64,000 bases of DNA from Streptomyces bottropensis ATCC 25435 (GTDB lineage: Bacteria; Actinomycetota; Actinomycetes; Streptomycetales; Streptomycetaceae), in contig NZ_KB911581.1 of the NCBI RefSeq assembly GCF_000383595.1, forward strand, positions 3,726,265 through 3,790,264, in the 5' to 3' direction. The notes beneath the pieces were generated by a model that saw nothing but the letters and a program-made list of their open reading frames with translations, was not told where the DNA came from and did no database searches. Below are positions 42,532-50,667 of this stretch, piece after piece. Position numbers and translations under genes: made by a program. Numbering within the stretch: the first letter of the stretch is position 1; every line of letters begins with the position of its first letter.

Positions 42532-43404
42532 TCAGCGGCGGTGCCCCACCGCGACGAACCGCACCGGCGTGCCCGGCGTGGCCTGGGCCGCGGCGGGCAG
42601 GTCCGCCGGGTCGACGACCGCGATCACCGGGTAGCCCCCGGTGGTCGGGTGGTCGGCCAGGAAGACCACCGGGCGGCCGTCCGGCGGCACCTGGACCGCC
42701 CCCAGCACCATCCCCTCACTGGGCAGTTCACCCGCGCGCAGGCGCTCCAGGGCGGGCCCCTCCGTGCGCAGCCCGATGCGGTTGCTCGCCGACGAGACGG
42801 CGTAGGGGCGCCGGGTGAGGGTGCGCAGGGCAGTGTCCGTGAACCAGTCGTCGCGCGGGCCGAGGGTCACGCGCAGGACGAGTTCGGAGGGCGGCGCCGG
42901 ATGCGGGACGACGTCCACGCGCGCGTGGGGGTGGCCCGGACGGCCGAGCGGGAGCACCGTGCCGTCCGTCAGCGGCGGCGGGCCGAGGCCCGACAGCAGG
43001 TCCGTGGAGCGGCTGCCGAGGACCGGCTCCACGGTCACGCCGCCGGAGACGGCGAGGTAGCTGCGCACGCCGGAACGGGCGGCCCCGATGTCGAGGAGCG
43101 CCCCGCCCGGGACCCGTAGCGGCGCTCCCCACGGGGCCGGGCGGCCGTCCAGGGTGACGGCGCAGGGGGCCCCGCAGACGGCCATGGTGACCGTGGAGCG
43201 GGGGCGCACGGAGCATCCGTTGAGTGTGGTCTCCAGGACGGCGGCCCCGGGGGGATCGCCCACCAGACGTCCGGCCAGCTCGGCCGCGGGCGCGTCGAGC
43301 GCTCCCGACCGGGGTACGCCGAGGTGGGCCAGGCCGGGGCGGCCCCGGTCCTGGACGGTGGTCAGGGCACCCGCCCGGACCACCACGAGGGCGTGGTCCG
43401 TCAC
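42532..43404 (-). CDS. pxpC: 5-oxoprolinase subunit C
   Basis: A 290-aa PxpC (KipA/YbgK) subunit. Motifs TVQDRGRPGLAHLGVPRSGALD at the N-terminus (split here as TVQDRGRPG and GVPRSGALD), the SNRIGLRTEGP segment and LADHPTTGGYPVIAVV are family hallmarks. With PxpA and PxpB it hydrolyses 5-oxoproline to glutamate at ATP cost. GTG at 43404 overlaps the pxpB stop; GAGGGGG precedes it. Last gene of the operon and convergent with the SGNH hydrolase gene, 19 nt apart. Confidence 0.92.
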   Translation of the reverse strand: MTDHALVVVRAGALTTVQDRGRPGLAHLGVPRSGALDAPAAELAGRLVGDPPGAAVLETTLNGCSVRPRSTVTMAVCGAPCAVTLDGRPAPWGAPLRVPGGALLDIGAARSGVRSYLAVSGGVTVEPVLGSRSTDLLSGLGPPPLTDGTVLPLGRPGHPHARVDVVPHPAPPSELVLRVTLGPRDDWFTDTALRTLTRRPYAVSSASNRIGLRTEGPALERLRAGELPSEGMVLGAVQVPPDGRPVVFLADHPTTGGYPVIAVVDPADLPAAAQATPGTPVRFVAVGHRR

Positions 43405-44012
43405 GATGCCCCCTCGGGTGTGAAGCGCACCCGTGTGCCCGGCGCCAGCAGGGCGGCCGGCACACGCGCGGTGTCCCACAGCACGGCGTCCGTCGTACCG
43501 ATCAGCTGCCAGCCGCCCGGGGAGGCACGCGGGTACACGCCGGTGTACGGGCCGGCCAGCGCGACCGATCCCGAGGGGACCGCCGTACGGGGAGTGGCCC
43601 GGCGCGGGACCTCCCGGGGCAGCCCCGTGAGGTAGCCGAAGCCGGGGGCGAAGCCGCAGAAGGCCACCCGGTACTCGGCCGCGGCGTGGAGACGGGCCAC
43701 CTCGGCGACGTCGACACCCCAGTGGGCGGCGACGTCCGGCAGGTCGGGGCCGTCGTAGCGGACCGGGATCTCCACGACGTCCCCCGCGCGCGGGGGGAGA
43801 GCCGGAATGTCCCAGGAGGCGAGGCGTCCGGCGAGGCGGGTCGGGTCGGTGAGGCCGTCCAGCAGGACCGTCCGGGCGGCGGGGACGATCTCGCCCGCCG
43901 ACAGCTCGCCCGTCTCGCGGCGGCGCAGCAGCTCGGCGTGGAGCGCCTGCGCCTCCTCGTCGGTGCCCACCTCGATCAGCAGCGCGCGGTCCCCGACCGG
44001 GAGCGCCCTCAT
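43401..44012 (-). CDS. pxpB: 5-oxoprolinase subunit B
   Basis: A 203-aa PxpB (KipI/YbgJ) subunit: AALLIEV-type N-terminus, EIPVRYDGPDLPDVA, the FCGFAPGFGYLTGLP segment and GSVALAGPYTGVYPRASPGGW, all conserved in the family. PxpB and PxpC form the ATP-dependent phosphorylating part of 5-oxoprolinase. ATG at 44012 is preceded by GGAGG; a 31-codon upstream extension lacks support. It overlaps pxpA by ATGA and pxpC by GTGA. Confidence 0.92.
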   Translation of the reverse strand: MRALPVGDRALLIEVGTDEEAQALHAELLRRRETGELSAGEIVPAARTVLLDGLTDPTRLAGRLASWDIPALPPRAGDVVEIPVRYDGPDLPDVAAHWGVDVAEVARLHAAAEYRVAFCGFAPGFGYLTGLPREVPRRATPRTAVPSGSVALAGPYTGVYPRASPGGWQLIGTTDAVLWDTARVPAALLAPGTRVRFTPEGAS

Positions 44013-44767
44013 GAGAACGCCTCCACACGCACGCCCGTCGCCGCCAGCTCGGCCCGTACCCGCCGGGCCAGTTCCACCGCGCCCGGAGTGTCGCCGTGCA
44101 GGCACAGGGAGCGGGCCCGGACGGCGATGCGCGCGCCGGAGTGCGACGTGACCGTGCCCTCGCCGGCGAGACCCACCGAGCGGGCCACCACCGCGTCGGC
44201 GTCCGTGATCACGGCGCCCTCACGGCCGCGCGGCACCAGCGTGCCCTCGTCGGTGTAGGCGCGGTCCGCGAACGCCTCGGTGACGGCGGGCAGCCCCGCC
44301 CCCTCGGCCAGCGCGAGCAGACGCGAGCCGGGCAGGCCGAGGACGGGCAGCGTGGCGTCGGCGAGGAGCACCCCGTCGACCACCGCCGCCGCCTGCTCCG
44401 CGTCGTGCACGACCCGGTTGTAGAGCGCGCCGTGCGGCTTCACGTACGACACGCGCGTGCCCGCCGCGCGGGCGAAGACCTCCAGGGCGCCGATCTGGTA
44501 CGCCACCTCGGCCGCCAGTTCGGTGGAAGGCACGTCCATCGCGCGGCGCCCGAAGCCCGCCAGATCGCGGTACGAGACCTGGGCCCCGACCCGTACGCCG
44601 CGCTCGGCCGCCAGCTCGCAGACCCGTCGCATGGTGGCCGCGTCCCCGGCGTGGAAACCGCAGGCCACATTGGCGCTGGTGACGACGGACAGCAGCTGTT
44701 CGTCGTCGGTCAGCGTCCAGCGCCCGAAGCCCTCGCCGAGGTCGGCGTTGAGATCGATGGAGCTCAT
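44009..44767 (-). CDS. pxpA: 5-oxoprolinase subunit A (LamB/YcsF family)
   Basis: A 252-aa PxpA protein. IDLNADLGEGFGRW at the N-terminus, SANVACGFHAGD with its metal-type His, YVKPHGALYN and LCLHGDTPGAV are the diagnostic YcsF motifs. It opens the lactam ring in the PxpABC complex, recycling the 5-oxoproline that forms spontaneously from glutamine. ATG at 44767 is preferred to one 3 codons upstream because only it has a usable GGGAG distance (10 nt). Confidence 0.93.
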   Translation of the reverse strand: MSSIDLNADLGEGFGRWTLTDDEQLLSVVTSANVACGFHAGDAATMRRVCELAAERGVRVGAQVSYRDLAGFGRRAMDVPSTELAAEVAYQIGALEVFARAAGTRVSYVKPHGALYNRVVHDAEQAAAVVDGVLLADATLPVLGLPGSRLLALAEGAGLPAVTEAFADRAYTDEGTLVPRGREGAVITDADAVVARSVGLAGEGTVTSHSGARIAVRARSLCLHGDTPGAVELARRVRAELAATGVRVEAFS

Positions 44768-44791
44768 GAATGCCATTCTCCCGCTTGTTCG

Positions 44792-45673
44792 TCACAGGAC
44801 GCGGTACTGCTCGTCGCGGGCGTCGGTCAGGAACATCTGCCCCGGCGCGTGAGTGATCGCGAACGGCGGGCGCGAGGCCGTCACCGCGGCCTGCGGTGTC
44901 ACTCCGCAGGCCCAGAACACCGGGATGTCGTCCGGCTCCGCGTCCACCGGGTCGCCGAAGTCCGGGCGGGACAGGTCCGCGATGCCGAGGCCCGCCGGAT
45001 CGCCGCAGTGCACCGGGCCGCCGTGCACGGCCGGCAGCAGGCTGCTCTCGCGGATCGCGGTGGCCAGGTGCTCGGGCGGCACCGGACGCATCGACACCAC
45101 CATCGGGCCGCGCATCCGCCCGGCGGGCCGGCACCGGCGGTCGGTGACGTACATGGAGACGTTGCGGCCCTGCTCGATGTGGCGCATCGGGACGCCCGCC
45201 CCGGTCAGCGCCGACTCGAAGGTGAAGCTGCACCCGATCAGGAACGACACCAGGTCCTCCCGCCAGACGTCGACCACGTCCGTCGGCTCCGCCACCAGCT
45301 CGCCGTGCTCCCACACCCGGTAGCGCGGCAGATCGGTGCGCAGGTCCGCGCCCGGAGCGAGCGGCGTCGTCCACGCGCCGGCGTCCGTCACGTCGAGCAC
45401 GGGACACGGCTTGGGGTTGCGCTGGCAGAACAGCAGCATGTCGTACGCCCAGTCGGCGGGCACCGAGATCAGGTTCGCCTGGGTGTGGCCGGCGGCGACC
45501 CCGGCGGTGGAGCCGGCGACCCCGGAACGGAACCGCGCGCGGGCCTTCTCGGGGGTCCACGCGTGCGCGTGCGGATCGACGGAGGTGAGGGGCGGGTCGT
45601 GCGGGGCGGTGGCGGTGGTCCGGTTCTGGGGAGTGCGGGCCGCGGGGCGGTCCCCGGTCGTCATGGGGTTCAC
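44792..45673 (-). CDS. DUF1445 / YcsI-like putative hydro-lyase
   Basis: A 293-aa protein of the YcsI/DUF1445 family, related to the catalytic part of D-glutamate cyclase. [13 protein letters not shown], the [12 protein letters not shown] segment, and GCGVTPQ-like [10 protein letters not shown] are conserved. In Bacillus ycsI lies in the ycsFGI-kip operon, and here it lies between a transporter and PxpA. A role converting D- or L-glutamate-derived 5-oxoproline is plausible. GTG at 45673 overlaps the transporter stop in GTGA and follows AAGGAA; ATG at 45664 is the alternative start. Confidence 0.85.
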   Translation of the reverse strand: MNPMTTGDRPAARTPQNRTTATAPHDPPLTSVDPHAHAWTPEKARARFRSGVAGSTAGVAAGHTQANLISVPADWAYDMLLFCQRNPKPCPVLDVTDAGAWTTPLAPGADLRTDLPRYRVWEHGELVAEPTDVVDVWREDLVSFLIGCSFTFESALTGAGVPMRHIEQGRNVSMYVTDRRCRPAGRMRGPMVVSMRPVPPEHLATAIRESSLLPAVHGGPVHCGDPAGLGIADLSRPDFGDPVDAEPDDIPVFWACGVTPQAAVTASRPPFAITHAPGQMFLTDARDEQYRVL

Positions 45674-46989
45674 ACGAGTTCCTTTCCGCGTGTCTCCGGG
45701 AGGCCGAGCAGGGCCACCGCCGCGAGGCCGTAGCCGAGCGCGCCGAAGATCAGCGCGCCGCCCACGCCCCAGCTGTCGGCCAGGAAGCCGACCGTGGTGG
45801 GGAAGACGGCCCCCACGGCCCGCCCGGTGTTGTACGTGAAGCCCTGCCCGGTGCCCCGGACGGCCGACGGGTACAGCTCGCTGAGGAACGAGCCGAAGCC
45901 GCTGAAGATCGCCGACATGCAGAACCCCAGCGGGAAGCCGAGCACCAGGAGAAGGGTGTCCGCGCTGCTCGGGATGTTCGCGTACGCCAGGATGCACAGC
46001 GCCGAGAGCACGGCGAAGAGCCAGATGTTGCGTCGGCGGCCCAGCCGGTCGGTGAGGTAGCCGCCGGTCAGATAGCCGATGAAGGCGCCGGAGATCAGGA
46101 ACGTGAGGTAGCCGCCGGTGCCGACGACCGACAGGCCCCGCTCCGTCTTGAGATACGTGGGCACCCAGGTCGCCAGCGTGTAGTAGCCGCCCTGGACGCC
46201 GGTGGAGAGCAGCACCGCGAAGACCGTGGTGCGCAGCAGACCGGGCGAGGCGGCCGTGCCCCGTCGGAAGATCGCGGCGAACGAGCCCTTCTCGGCGCTC
46301 CTCTCCCGCGCGGCGGCGGCCTGCGGGGCGTCCTCGACCGAGCGGCGCACCCAGATCACCAGGAGCGCGGGCAGCGCGCCGGTCCAGAACATCACGCGCC
46401 AGGCCAGGTCGTCGTCGAGGAAGGAGAAGACGGTCGTGTACACGATCACGGCCAGTCCCCAGCCGACCGCCCAGGAGCTCTGGATCGCGCCGAGCGTACG
46501 CCCTCGGTGCTTGGCGCTCGCGTACTCGGCGACCAGGATCGCGCCGACCGCCCACTCACCGCCGAAGCCCAGCCCCTGAAGGGCGCGGAAGACCAGCAGC
46601 GTCTCGTAGTTGGGCGCGAAGCCGCAGGCCACGGTGAACACCGCGTAGGTCACCACGGTGATCATCAGGGCCTTGACCCGCCCGATCCGGTCCGCGAGCA
46701 CGCCCGCGGCGGCGCCGCCGATCGCCGAGACGACCAGGGTGACCGTGGTGAACAGTCCGGTCTGGCCGTTGTCCAGGCCGAAGTAGGCCGTGAGCGCGAC
46801 CATGCTCAGCGGCAGCGTGAAGTAGTCGTACGAATCGAGCGCATAGCCGCCGAACGCACCGCCGAAGGCGCGGCGGCCGCGCGGGCCGAGGGCGCGCAGC
46901 CAGCCGAACGCGCCGTCGTCGAAGGCCGGTGGGGCCGTGTCGGGCTGGGGTGTGGAGGTCGGGACCGGGGAGGGAGGGGTCGTACTCAT
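45670..46989 (-). CDS. MFS transporter, carboxylate-type
   Basis: A 439-aa MFS protein of the sugar/carboxylate (AAHS/MHS-like) branch: [15 protein letters not shown] in helix 1, [13 protein letters not shown] loop, [22 protein letters not shown] in helix 4 (split at the GFGGEWA centre), and a second DRLGRRRN loop. Co-transcription with DUF1445 and PxpABC suggests uptake of 5-oxoproline or a related acid; B. subtilis has the NRAMP-like YcsG in that place, so this is a non-homologous replacement. ATG at 46989 is preceded by GAGG. Confidence 0.88.
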   Translation of the reverse strand: MSTTPPSPVPTSTPQPDTAPPAFDDGAFGWLRALGPRGRRAFGGAFGGYALDSYDYFTLPLSMVALTAYFGLDNGQTGLFTTVTLVVSAIGGAAAGVLADRIGRVKALMITVVTYAVFTVACGFAPNYETLLVFRALQGLGFGGEWAVGAILVAEYASAKHRGRTLGAIQSSWAVGWGLAVIVYTTVFSFLDDDLAWRVMFWTGALPALLVIWVRRSVEDAPQAAAARERSAEKGSFAAIFRRGTAASPGLLRTTVFAVLLSTGVQGGYYTLATWVPTYLKTERGLSVVGTGGYLTFLISGAFIGYLTGGYLTDRLGRRRNIWLFAVLSALCILAYANIPSSADTLLLVLGFPLGFCMSAIFSGFGSFLSELYPSAVRGTGQGFTYNTGRAVGAVFPTTVGFLADSWGVGGALIFGALGYGLAAVALLGLPETRGKELV

Positions 46990-47095
46990 GGGCACCTCGC
47001 GGTGAGGGGGAGAGTGCGTGAGAAAGGGAGCCGGGGCGGGCCGGAACGTGTGGCGCCGAGCGTCGAACGGAGGGGCGCCTGCCCAGCAAGGTAGA

Positions 47096-47112
47096 GGATC
47101 GTTGAACGATCC
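47096..47112. promoter_or_regulatory. 17-bp perfect palindrome, probable GntR operator
   Basis: GGATCGTTGAACGATCC: perfect 8-nt arms around one base. TTGAA and TTCAA overlap it (47103-47118). It lies between the divergent MFS (start 46989) and GntR (start 47161) genes and fits operators of FCD-type GntR proteins. Confidence 0.7.
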
Positions 47113-47160
47113 TTCAATACCTATGTTGTTTCGTTCTCGAGTCTGCGATTGAATTCCGGC

Positions 47161-47856
47161 ATGGCCGCCGAACTGACCGGACTTGCCGACGACCGCGCCC
47201 TCCTGGGCCGCACCAGCACCGCCGAGCGGGTTTCGGACATCCTCCGCAGCCGGATCGCCGAGGGCTTCTTCCCGCCTGGGACACGGCTGTCCGAGGACAG
47301 CATCGGCGGCGCCCTCGGCGTCTCCCGCAACACCCTCCGCGAGGCGTTCCGCCTGCTCACCCACGAACGGCTCCTCGTCCACGAGCTCAACCGCGGAGTC
47401 TTCGTGCGGGTCCTGACCATCGAGGACGTCGAGGACATCTACCGCACCCGCCGCCTCGTCGAATGCGCCGTCGTACGCGGACTCGGAGCCCCGCCGTACG
47501 GGCTCGACAGGCTCGCCGAAGCCGTCGCGGAAGGGCAGCGCGCGGCCCGCGAGGACGACTGGAAAGGCGTCTCCACCGCCAACATCCACTTCCACCGCGA
47601 ACTGGTCGCCCTCGCCGGCAGCGCCCGCACCGACGAACTGATGCGCAGCGTCTTCGCCGAACTCCGCCTCGCCTTCCACGTGGTGGACGATCCGCGCGAG
47701 CTGTACGAGCCGTACCTGGCGCGCAACCTCCTCATCCTGCGGACCCTGCAGCGGGGGGAGCGGGACGAGGCCGAGCGGCTGCTGGCGACGTACCTGGACG
47801 ACTCACTGAAGAACCTGGTCACGGTGTACGGGCGACGGGTGGCCGACGTCTCCTGA
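47161..47856 (+). CDS. GntR-family (FadR/FCD) regulator of the oxoprolinase operon
   Basis: A 231-aa regulator with winged helix (about 18-78; GGALGVSRNTLREAFRLL) and an all-helical FCD effector domain (about 88-220) with the metal-binding pattern D..H (ANIHFHREL) and later RNLLIL. It probably senses 5-oxoproline, glutamate or a metal-bound carboxylate and represses the divergent transporter-oxoprolinase operon. ATG at 47161 lacks a ribosome site; TTG at 47149 is the alternative, and a leaderless transcript is possible. Confidence 0.88.
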   Translation: MAAELTGLADDRALLGRTSTAERVSDILRSRIAEGFFPPGTRLSEDSIGGALGVSRNTLREAFRLLTHERLLVHELNRGVFVRVLTIEDVEDIYRTRRLVECAVVRGLGAPPYGLDRLAEAVAEGQRAAREDDWKGVSTANIHFHRELVALAGSARTDELMRSVFAELRLAFHVVDDPRELYEPYLARNLLILRTLQRGERDEAERLLATYLDDSLKNLVTVYGRRVADVS

Positions 47857-47945
47857 GGCCACGCACGGCTCGGGCGGAGGCGTCCCGGCCCCGCCCGGCG
47901 GAACGATTTGGGTCGTTGTCAGACCCAGGACCTAGTCTGTGCACC

Positions 47946-49469
47946 GTGACTTCACCCGCATCGACGGACAGCGTTCCGCCCCAGCCCGGCGCGGGGCCGC
48001 GCCCGGCACCGGGCCCGGCCGCCGACGAGGGTCTGGCGCGGCGGCTGCGCGCGCTCGCCTGCACCGCGCCCTTGCACGACCTGGACGTGCGCAAGGCGAA
48101 CCTCGCCGGTGAGTACTCGGTCTACGGCATGGCGGAGGTCGCCCTCGCCGCCATCGACCTGGTCACCCTGAACATGGACTTCGACACGGGCGCGGACCAC
48201 GACCAGATCGTCGCCCGCCTCATCCCGCGCATCGCCGCCCAGGCACCGCGGCGGCCCGTCGAGGAGCACGAGCGGGTGGCCCGCTGGGTCCTGGAGAACC
48301 TGATCAACGTCGGCAGTGTCGACCGCGGCTTCCGGGCCGTGTACGGGACGTTCGCGTCCGACGGCACCTACGTCCGCCGCGACTACGACTTCAAGCTGAT
48401 CGAGGAGGTCCCCGGCTACGGCGGCGGTGTCTGCCTCCGGACGACCGACGAGGCCGTCAACGTCCTGGTGGGCGCCCTCGACACCGATGTCACCAGCGCC
48501 CAGATCGCCGCCGAGGTCAAGCTGGAGGTCCTGATCAGCCGGGGCCGGCTCGCGGACGCCCAGCTCGCCGCCGAGCAGGCCCGCTACCGGACCGTGCAGT
48601 ACTCCGAGACCCTGCGCAGGGCACTGGACGCCACCCGGCGCAACGTGCGGGCGGTCGACTGGCTCCGGACCGTGCCCGACATGATCGCCGAGGCACTCGA
48701 CCACGTCGCCGACCGCTACCGCCACGAGAACGCGATCCTCACCAACATCCGCAAGGCCCGCGACGAGTCCGAGGAACCCGAGCACAAGCGGCGCGCCGCC
48801 GAGCTCGTGGACATCGTCAAGGACTGCATCCGCCGCCACACTCAGCTGCAGTCCCGGCTGCTGGAGGCCGGACCGCTGTTCCGCGCCGAGCAGGACCGGC
48901 AGGCCTTCGCCACTCCGATGACGACCTCGGGGACGGACCTCTACGGCCATCTCCTCGCGCCGCTGCTTCCGCTGCCCGTGGAGGAGGCCCGGCGGGTGAC
49001 CGACGCGTTCTTCGCACGCGGGACGGGCCTGCGCACGCCGGGGTCCGTGCGGGTCGGGGACCTCGTCGAGCTGCTGTTCACGCCCCCGGTGGAGCGGGAA
49101 CACCTCGGGGCGGAGATGCCCGAGCCGGATCTGATCGCCACACCCGACGACAGCCGGTTCAGCGAGGAGCAGCTGGCGGCGGCGAAGCACCTGCTGGATC
49201 TGCCGGCGGACGCGCCGCGTCGGCTGTCCGGCCTGTTGGCCGAGGCCCGCCTGCAGGATCCCGAACTGCCCTACCTGGTGGCCCTGTTGGCGGTTCACGC
49301 GGCCAGCCCGCCCGTCGGTACGGCCTATCGGCAGGGCGAGGAGAAGCTGCTGTTCGCCGTGGACGACGGGGTGGAGCTGGACGATCCCGAGTTCGGTGGA
49401 GCGGATCTGATCGTGGGGATGGCCCTGCTGGATTCCGCGGGGATGGCGGCGGACAGGGAGGCGGCGTGA
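47946..49469 (+). CDS. Candidate kleisin-type subunit (MukF/MksF/JetA-like position) of an SMC-like operon
   Basis: A 507-aa soluble protein that I do not recognise as a known domain. After a Pro-rich N-terminus come globular segments (LNMDFDTGADHDQIVARLIP, about 75-94; HERVARWVLENLINVGSVDR, about 112-131), a helical and probably coiled-coil middle (about 180-310, with LRRALDATRRNVRAVDWL) and a C-terminal segment ending in an acidic stretch (DDGVELDDPEFGG). The size, coiled middle and first position before a 292-aa and a 1580-aa SMC-like gene match kleisin subunits of MukBEF-type complexes. The GTG at 47946 lies 7 nt after TAGTCT (47933-47938), so it is probably translated from a leaderless transcript. 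Confidence 0.7.
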   Translation: MTSPASTDSVPPQPGAGPRPAPGPAADEGLARRLRALACTAPLHDLDVRKANLAGEYSVYGMAEVALAAIDLVTLNMDFDTGADHDQIVARLIPRIAAQAPRRPVEEHERVARWVLENLINVGSVDRGFRAVYGTFASDGTYVRRDYDFKLIEEVPGYGGGVCLRTTDEAVNVLVGALDTDVTSAQIAAEVKLEVLISRGRLADAQLAAEQARYRTVQYSETLRRALDATRRNVRAVDWLRTVPDMIAEALDHVADRYRHENAILTNIRKARDESEEPEHKRRAAELVDIVKDCIRRHTQLQSRLLEAGPLFRAEQDRQAFATPMTTSGTDLYGHLLAPLLPLPVEEARRVTDAFFARGTGLRTPGSVRVGDLVELLFTPPVEREHLGAEMPEPDLIATPDDSRFSEEQLAAAKHLLDLPADAPRRLSGLLAEARLQDPELPYLVALLAVHAASPPVGTAYRQGEEKLLFAVDDGVELDDPEFGGADLIVGMALLDSAGMAADREAA

Positions 49470-49519
49470 GGACGCCGCCGGGGTCCCGGCCGCCGTTCGT
49501 GTGCGGGTCGGTCGTGGCT

Positions 49520-49556
49520 GATCGCGCGGTGCCCCGCGCGGTGTACCGCGCCCCTG
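49520..49556. repeat. Inverted copy of the dispersed intergenic repeat
   Basis: GATCGCGCGGTGCCCCGCGC followed by GGTGTACCGCGCCCCTGG, the reverse orientation of the GGGGCGCGGG-GAACTGCGCG element seen at 55412. It is in the 136-base gap between the first two genes of the SMC-like operon. Confidence 0.55.
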
Positions 49557-49605
49557 GAGAGCCGCTTGCCGTACCGCCTGGTGATGAGATCGAGGAGTTC
49601 CTGCC

Positions 49606-50484
49606 GTGAGTGAGCATGTCGAGTGGAGTGAGCCGGAGACGGCCGCCCCTGCGGTGACTGCCGCCCTCACACCCGCCGACGCCGCCGACGCCGCCCGGCT
49701 CGTCGCCTTCGGGCTGCAGCCGAAGCTGCAGCCCGCCCGTGACCAGGAGTACGGAGAGCTGTTGCGGCGGTACCGGGAGGATCCGGGGTTCGCGCGGCTC
49801 GCCGATGCCGTGGCCACCGGGCTGGGACTGGTCGTGCTGGAGGTGTCACCGCGGGCGGGCATGGCGGTGACGGCGGCCGAGGACTCCGTCTTCGCCGTGC
49901 GGATGGGGGACTACGCGCGACGGACGGCGGCGGACTCGGTGGACCGGTTCCTGCACGGGCTGGCCCATCTCGCCGTGGCCGCCATGGCGTTCCCCCGGCC
50001 GGAGGACCTCGCGGACGACGGGTACATCGGGCGGGTGTCGGTCAACGGGGTCGACGCCTTCGTCCGGCAGGCCTGCCGCCGGCTGGAGGAGCGCGCCGAG
50101 GAACAGGGCGAGAACACCGACCCGGCGACCGACGCACCGGGCCTGGAGTCGGCCTGGCGGATCTGGGCCAGACGCAGCTCCACCGGGGCCACCAAGGACG
50201 CGCGCCGCCTGGCCGGGTCCACCACCGGCATCATCGGCAAGGCCGTGGGCTTCCTGACCGACTCGGGGTTCCTGCAGCGCACCGGCGACGACAACGGCGG
50301 TACGTACCGGACGACCGCGCGTTACCAGCTCCAGGTGCGGGACATGGCGGGCAGCGCCGCGATGGCCGAACTGCTGGAGCTGGGCATCGTGCCCGTCACC
50401 GACGGCTCGGCCACGCTGCTGCCCGCCGAGGACACCGACGATCTGGAGCTGGTGGCCGACGCCGGCCTGCCGTTCCACTCCTGA
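49606..50484 (+). CDS. Candidate MukE/MksE-like subunit of the SMC-like operon
   Basis: A 292-aa soluble protein. The C-terminal half looks like a winged helix: KAVGFLTDSGFLQRTGDDNG (about 208-227), then TYRTTARYQLQVRDMA as the beta-wing. The N-terminal part is helical (EYGELLRRYREDPGFARLAD). Such winged-helix proteins of 200-300 aa are the second subunit (MukE, MksE, JetB) in bacterial SMC complexes and bind the kleisin. Homology is not proved; size, order and the winged-helix pattern carry the assignment. GTG at 49606 follows GAGGAG (49592-49597). Confidence 0.7.
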   Translation: MSEHVEWSEPETAAPAVTAALTPADAADAARLVAFGLQPKLQPARDQEYGELLRRYREDPGFARLADAVATGLGLVVLEVSPRAGMAVTAAEDSVFAVRMGDYARRTAADSVDRFLHGLAHLAVAAMAFPRPEDLADDGYIGRVSVNGVDAFVRQACRRLEERAEEQGENTDPATDAPGLESAWRIWARRSSTGATKDARRLAGSTTGIIGKAVGFLTDSGFLQRTGDDNGGTYRTTARYQLQVRDMAGSAAMAELLELGIVPVTDGSATLLPAEDTDDLELVADAGLPFHS

Positions 50485-50593
50485 TCGCACCCGATCCGGT
50501 CCCTGTCGCTCCCGGGTCGCTTCCGAGTCGCTCCTGAGAGCACCACGACCACCCGCCCGCCCCTACGACCCCGCCCGACGTCGGCCCGCCGTC

Positions 50594-50654
50594 ACGACCG
50601 CACCGCACGAACCAGCCTGACGACCGCACCGCACGAACCACCCTTACGACCGCG
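50594..50654 (+). repeat. 26-bp tandem repeats upstream of the SMC-like gene
   Basis: Two 26-bp units (50594-50619 and 50620-50645) differ only in their last few bases, and a third partial unit runs to about 50654. Each starts ACGACCGCACCGCACGAACC. They end 14 nt before the ATG at 50668 and could bind a regulator or the complex itself. Confidence 0.7.
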
Positions 50655-50667
50655 AAAGTCCGCCGCC

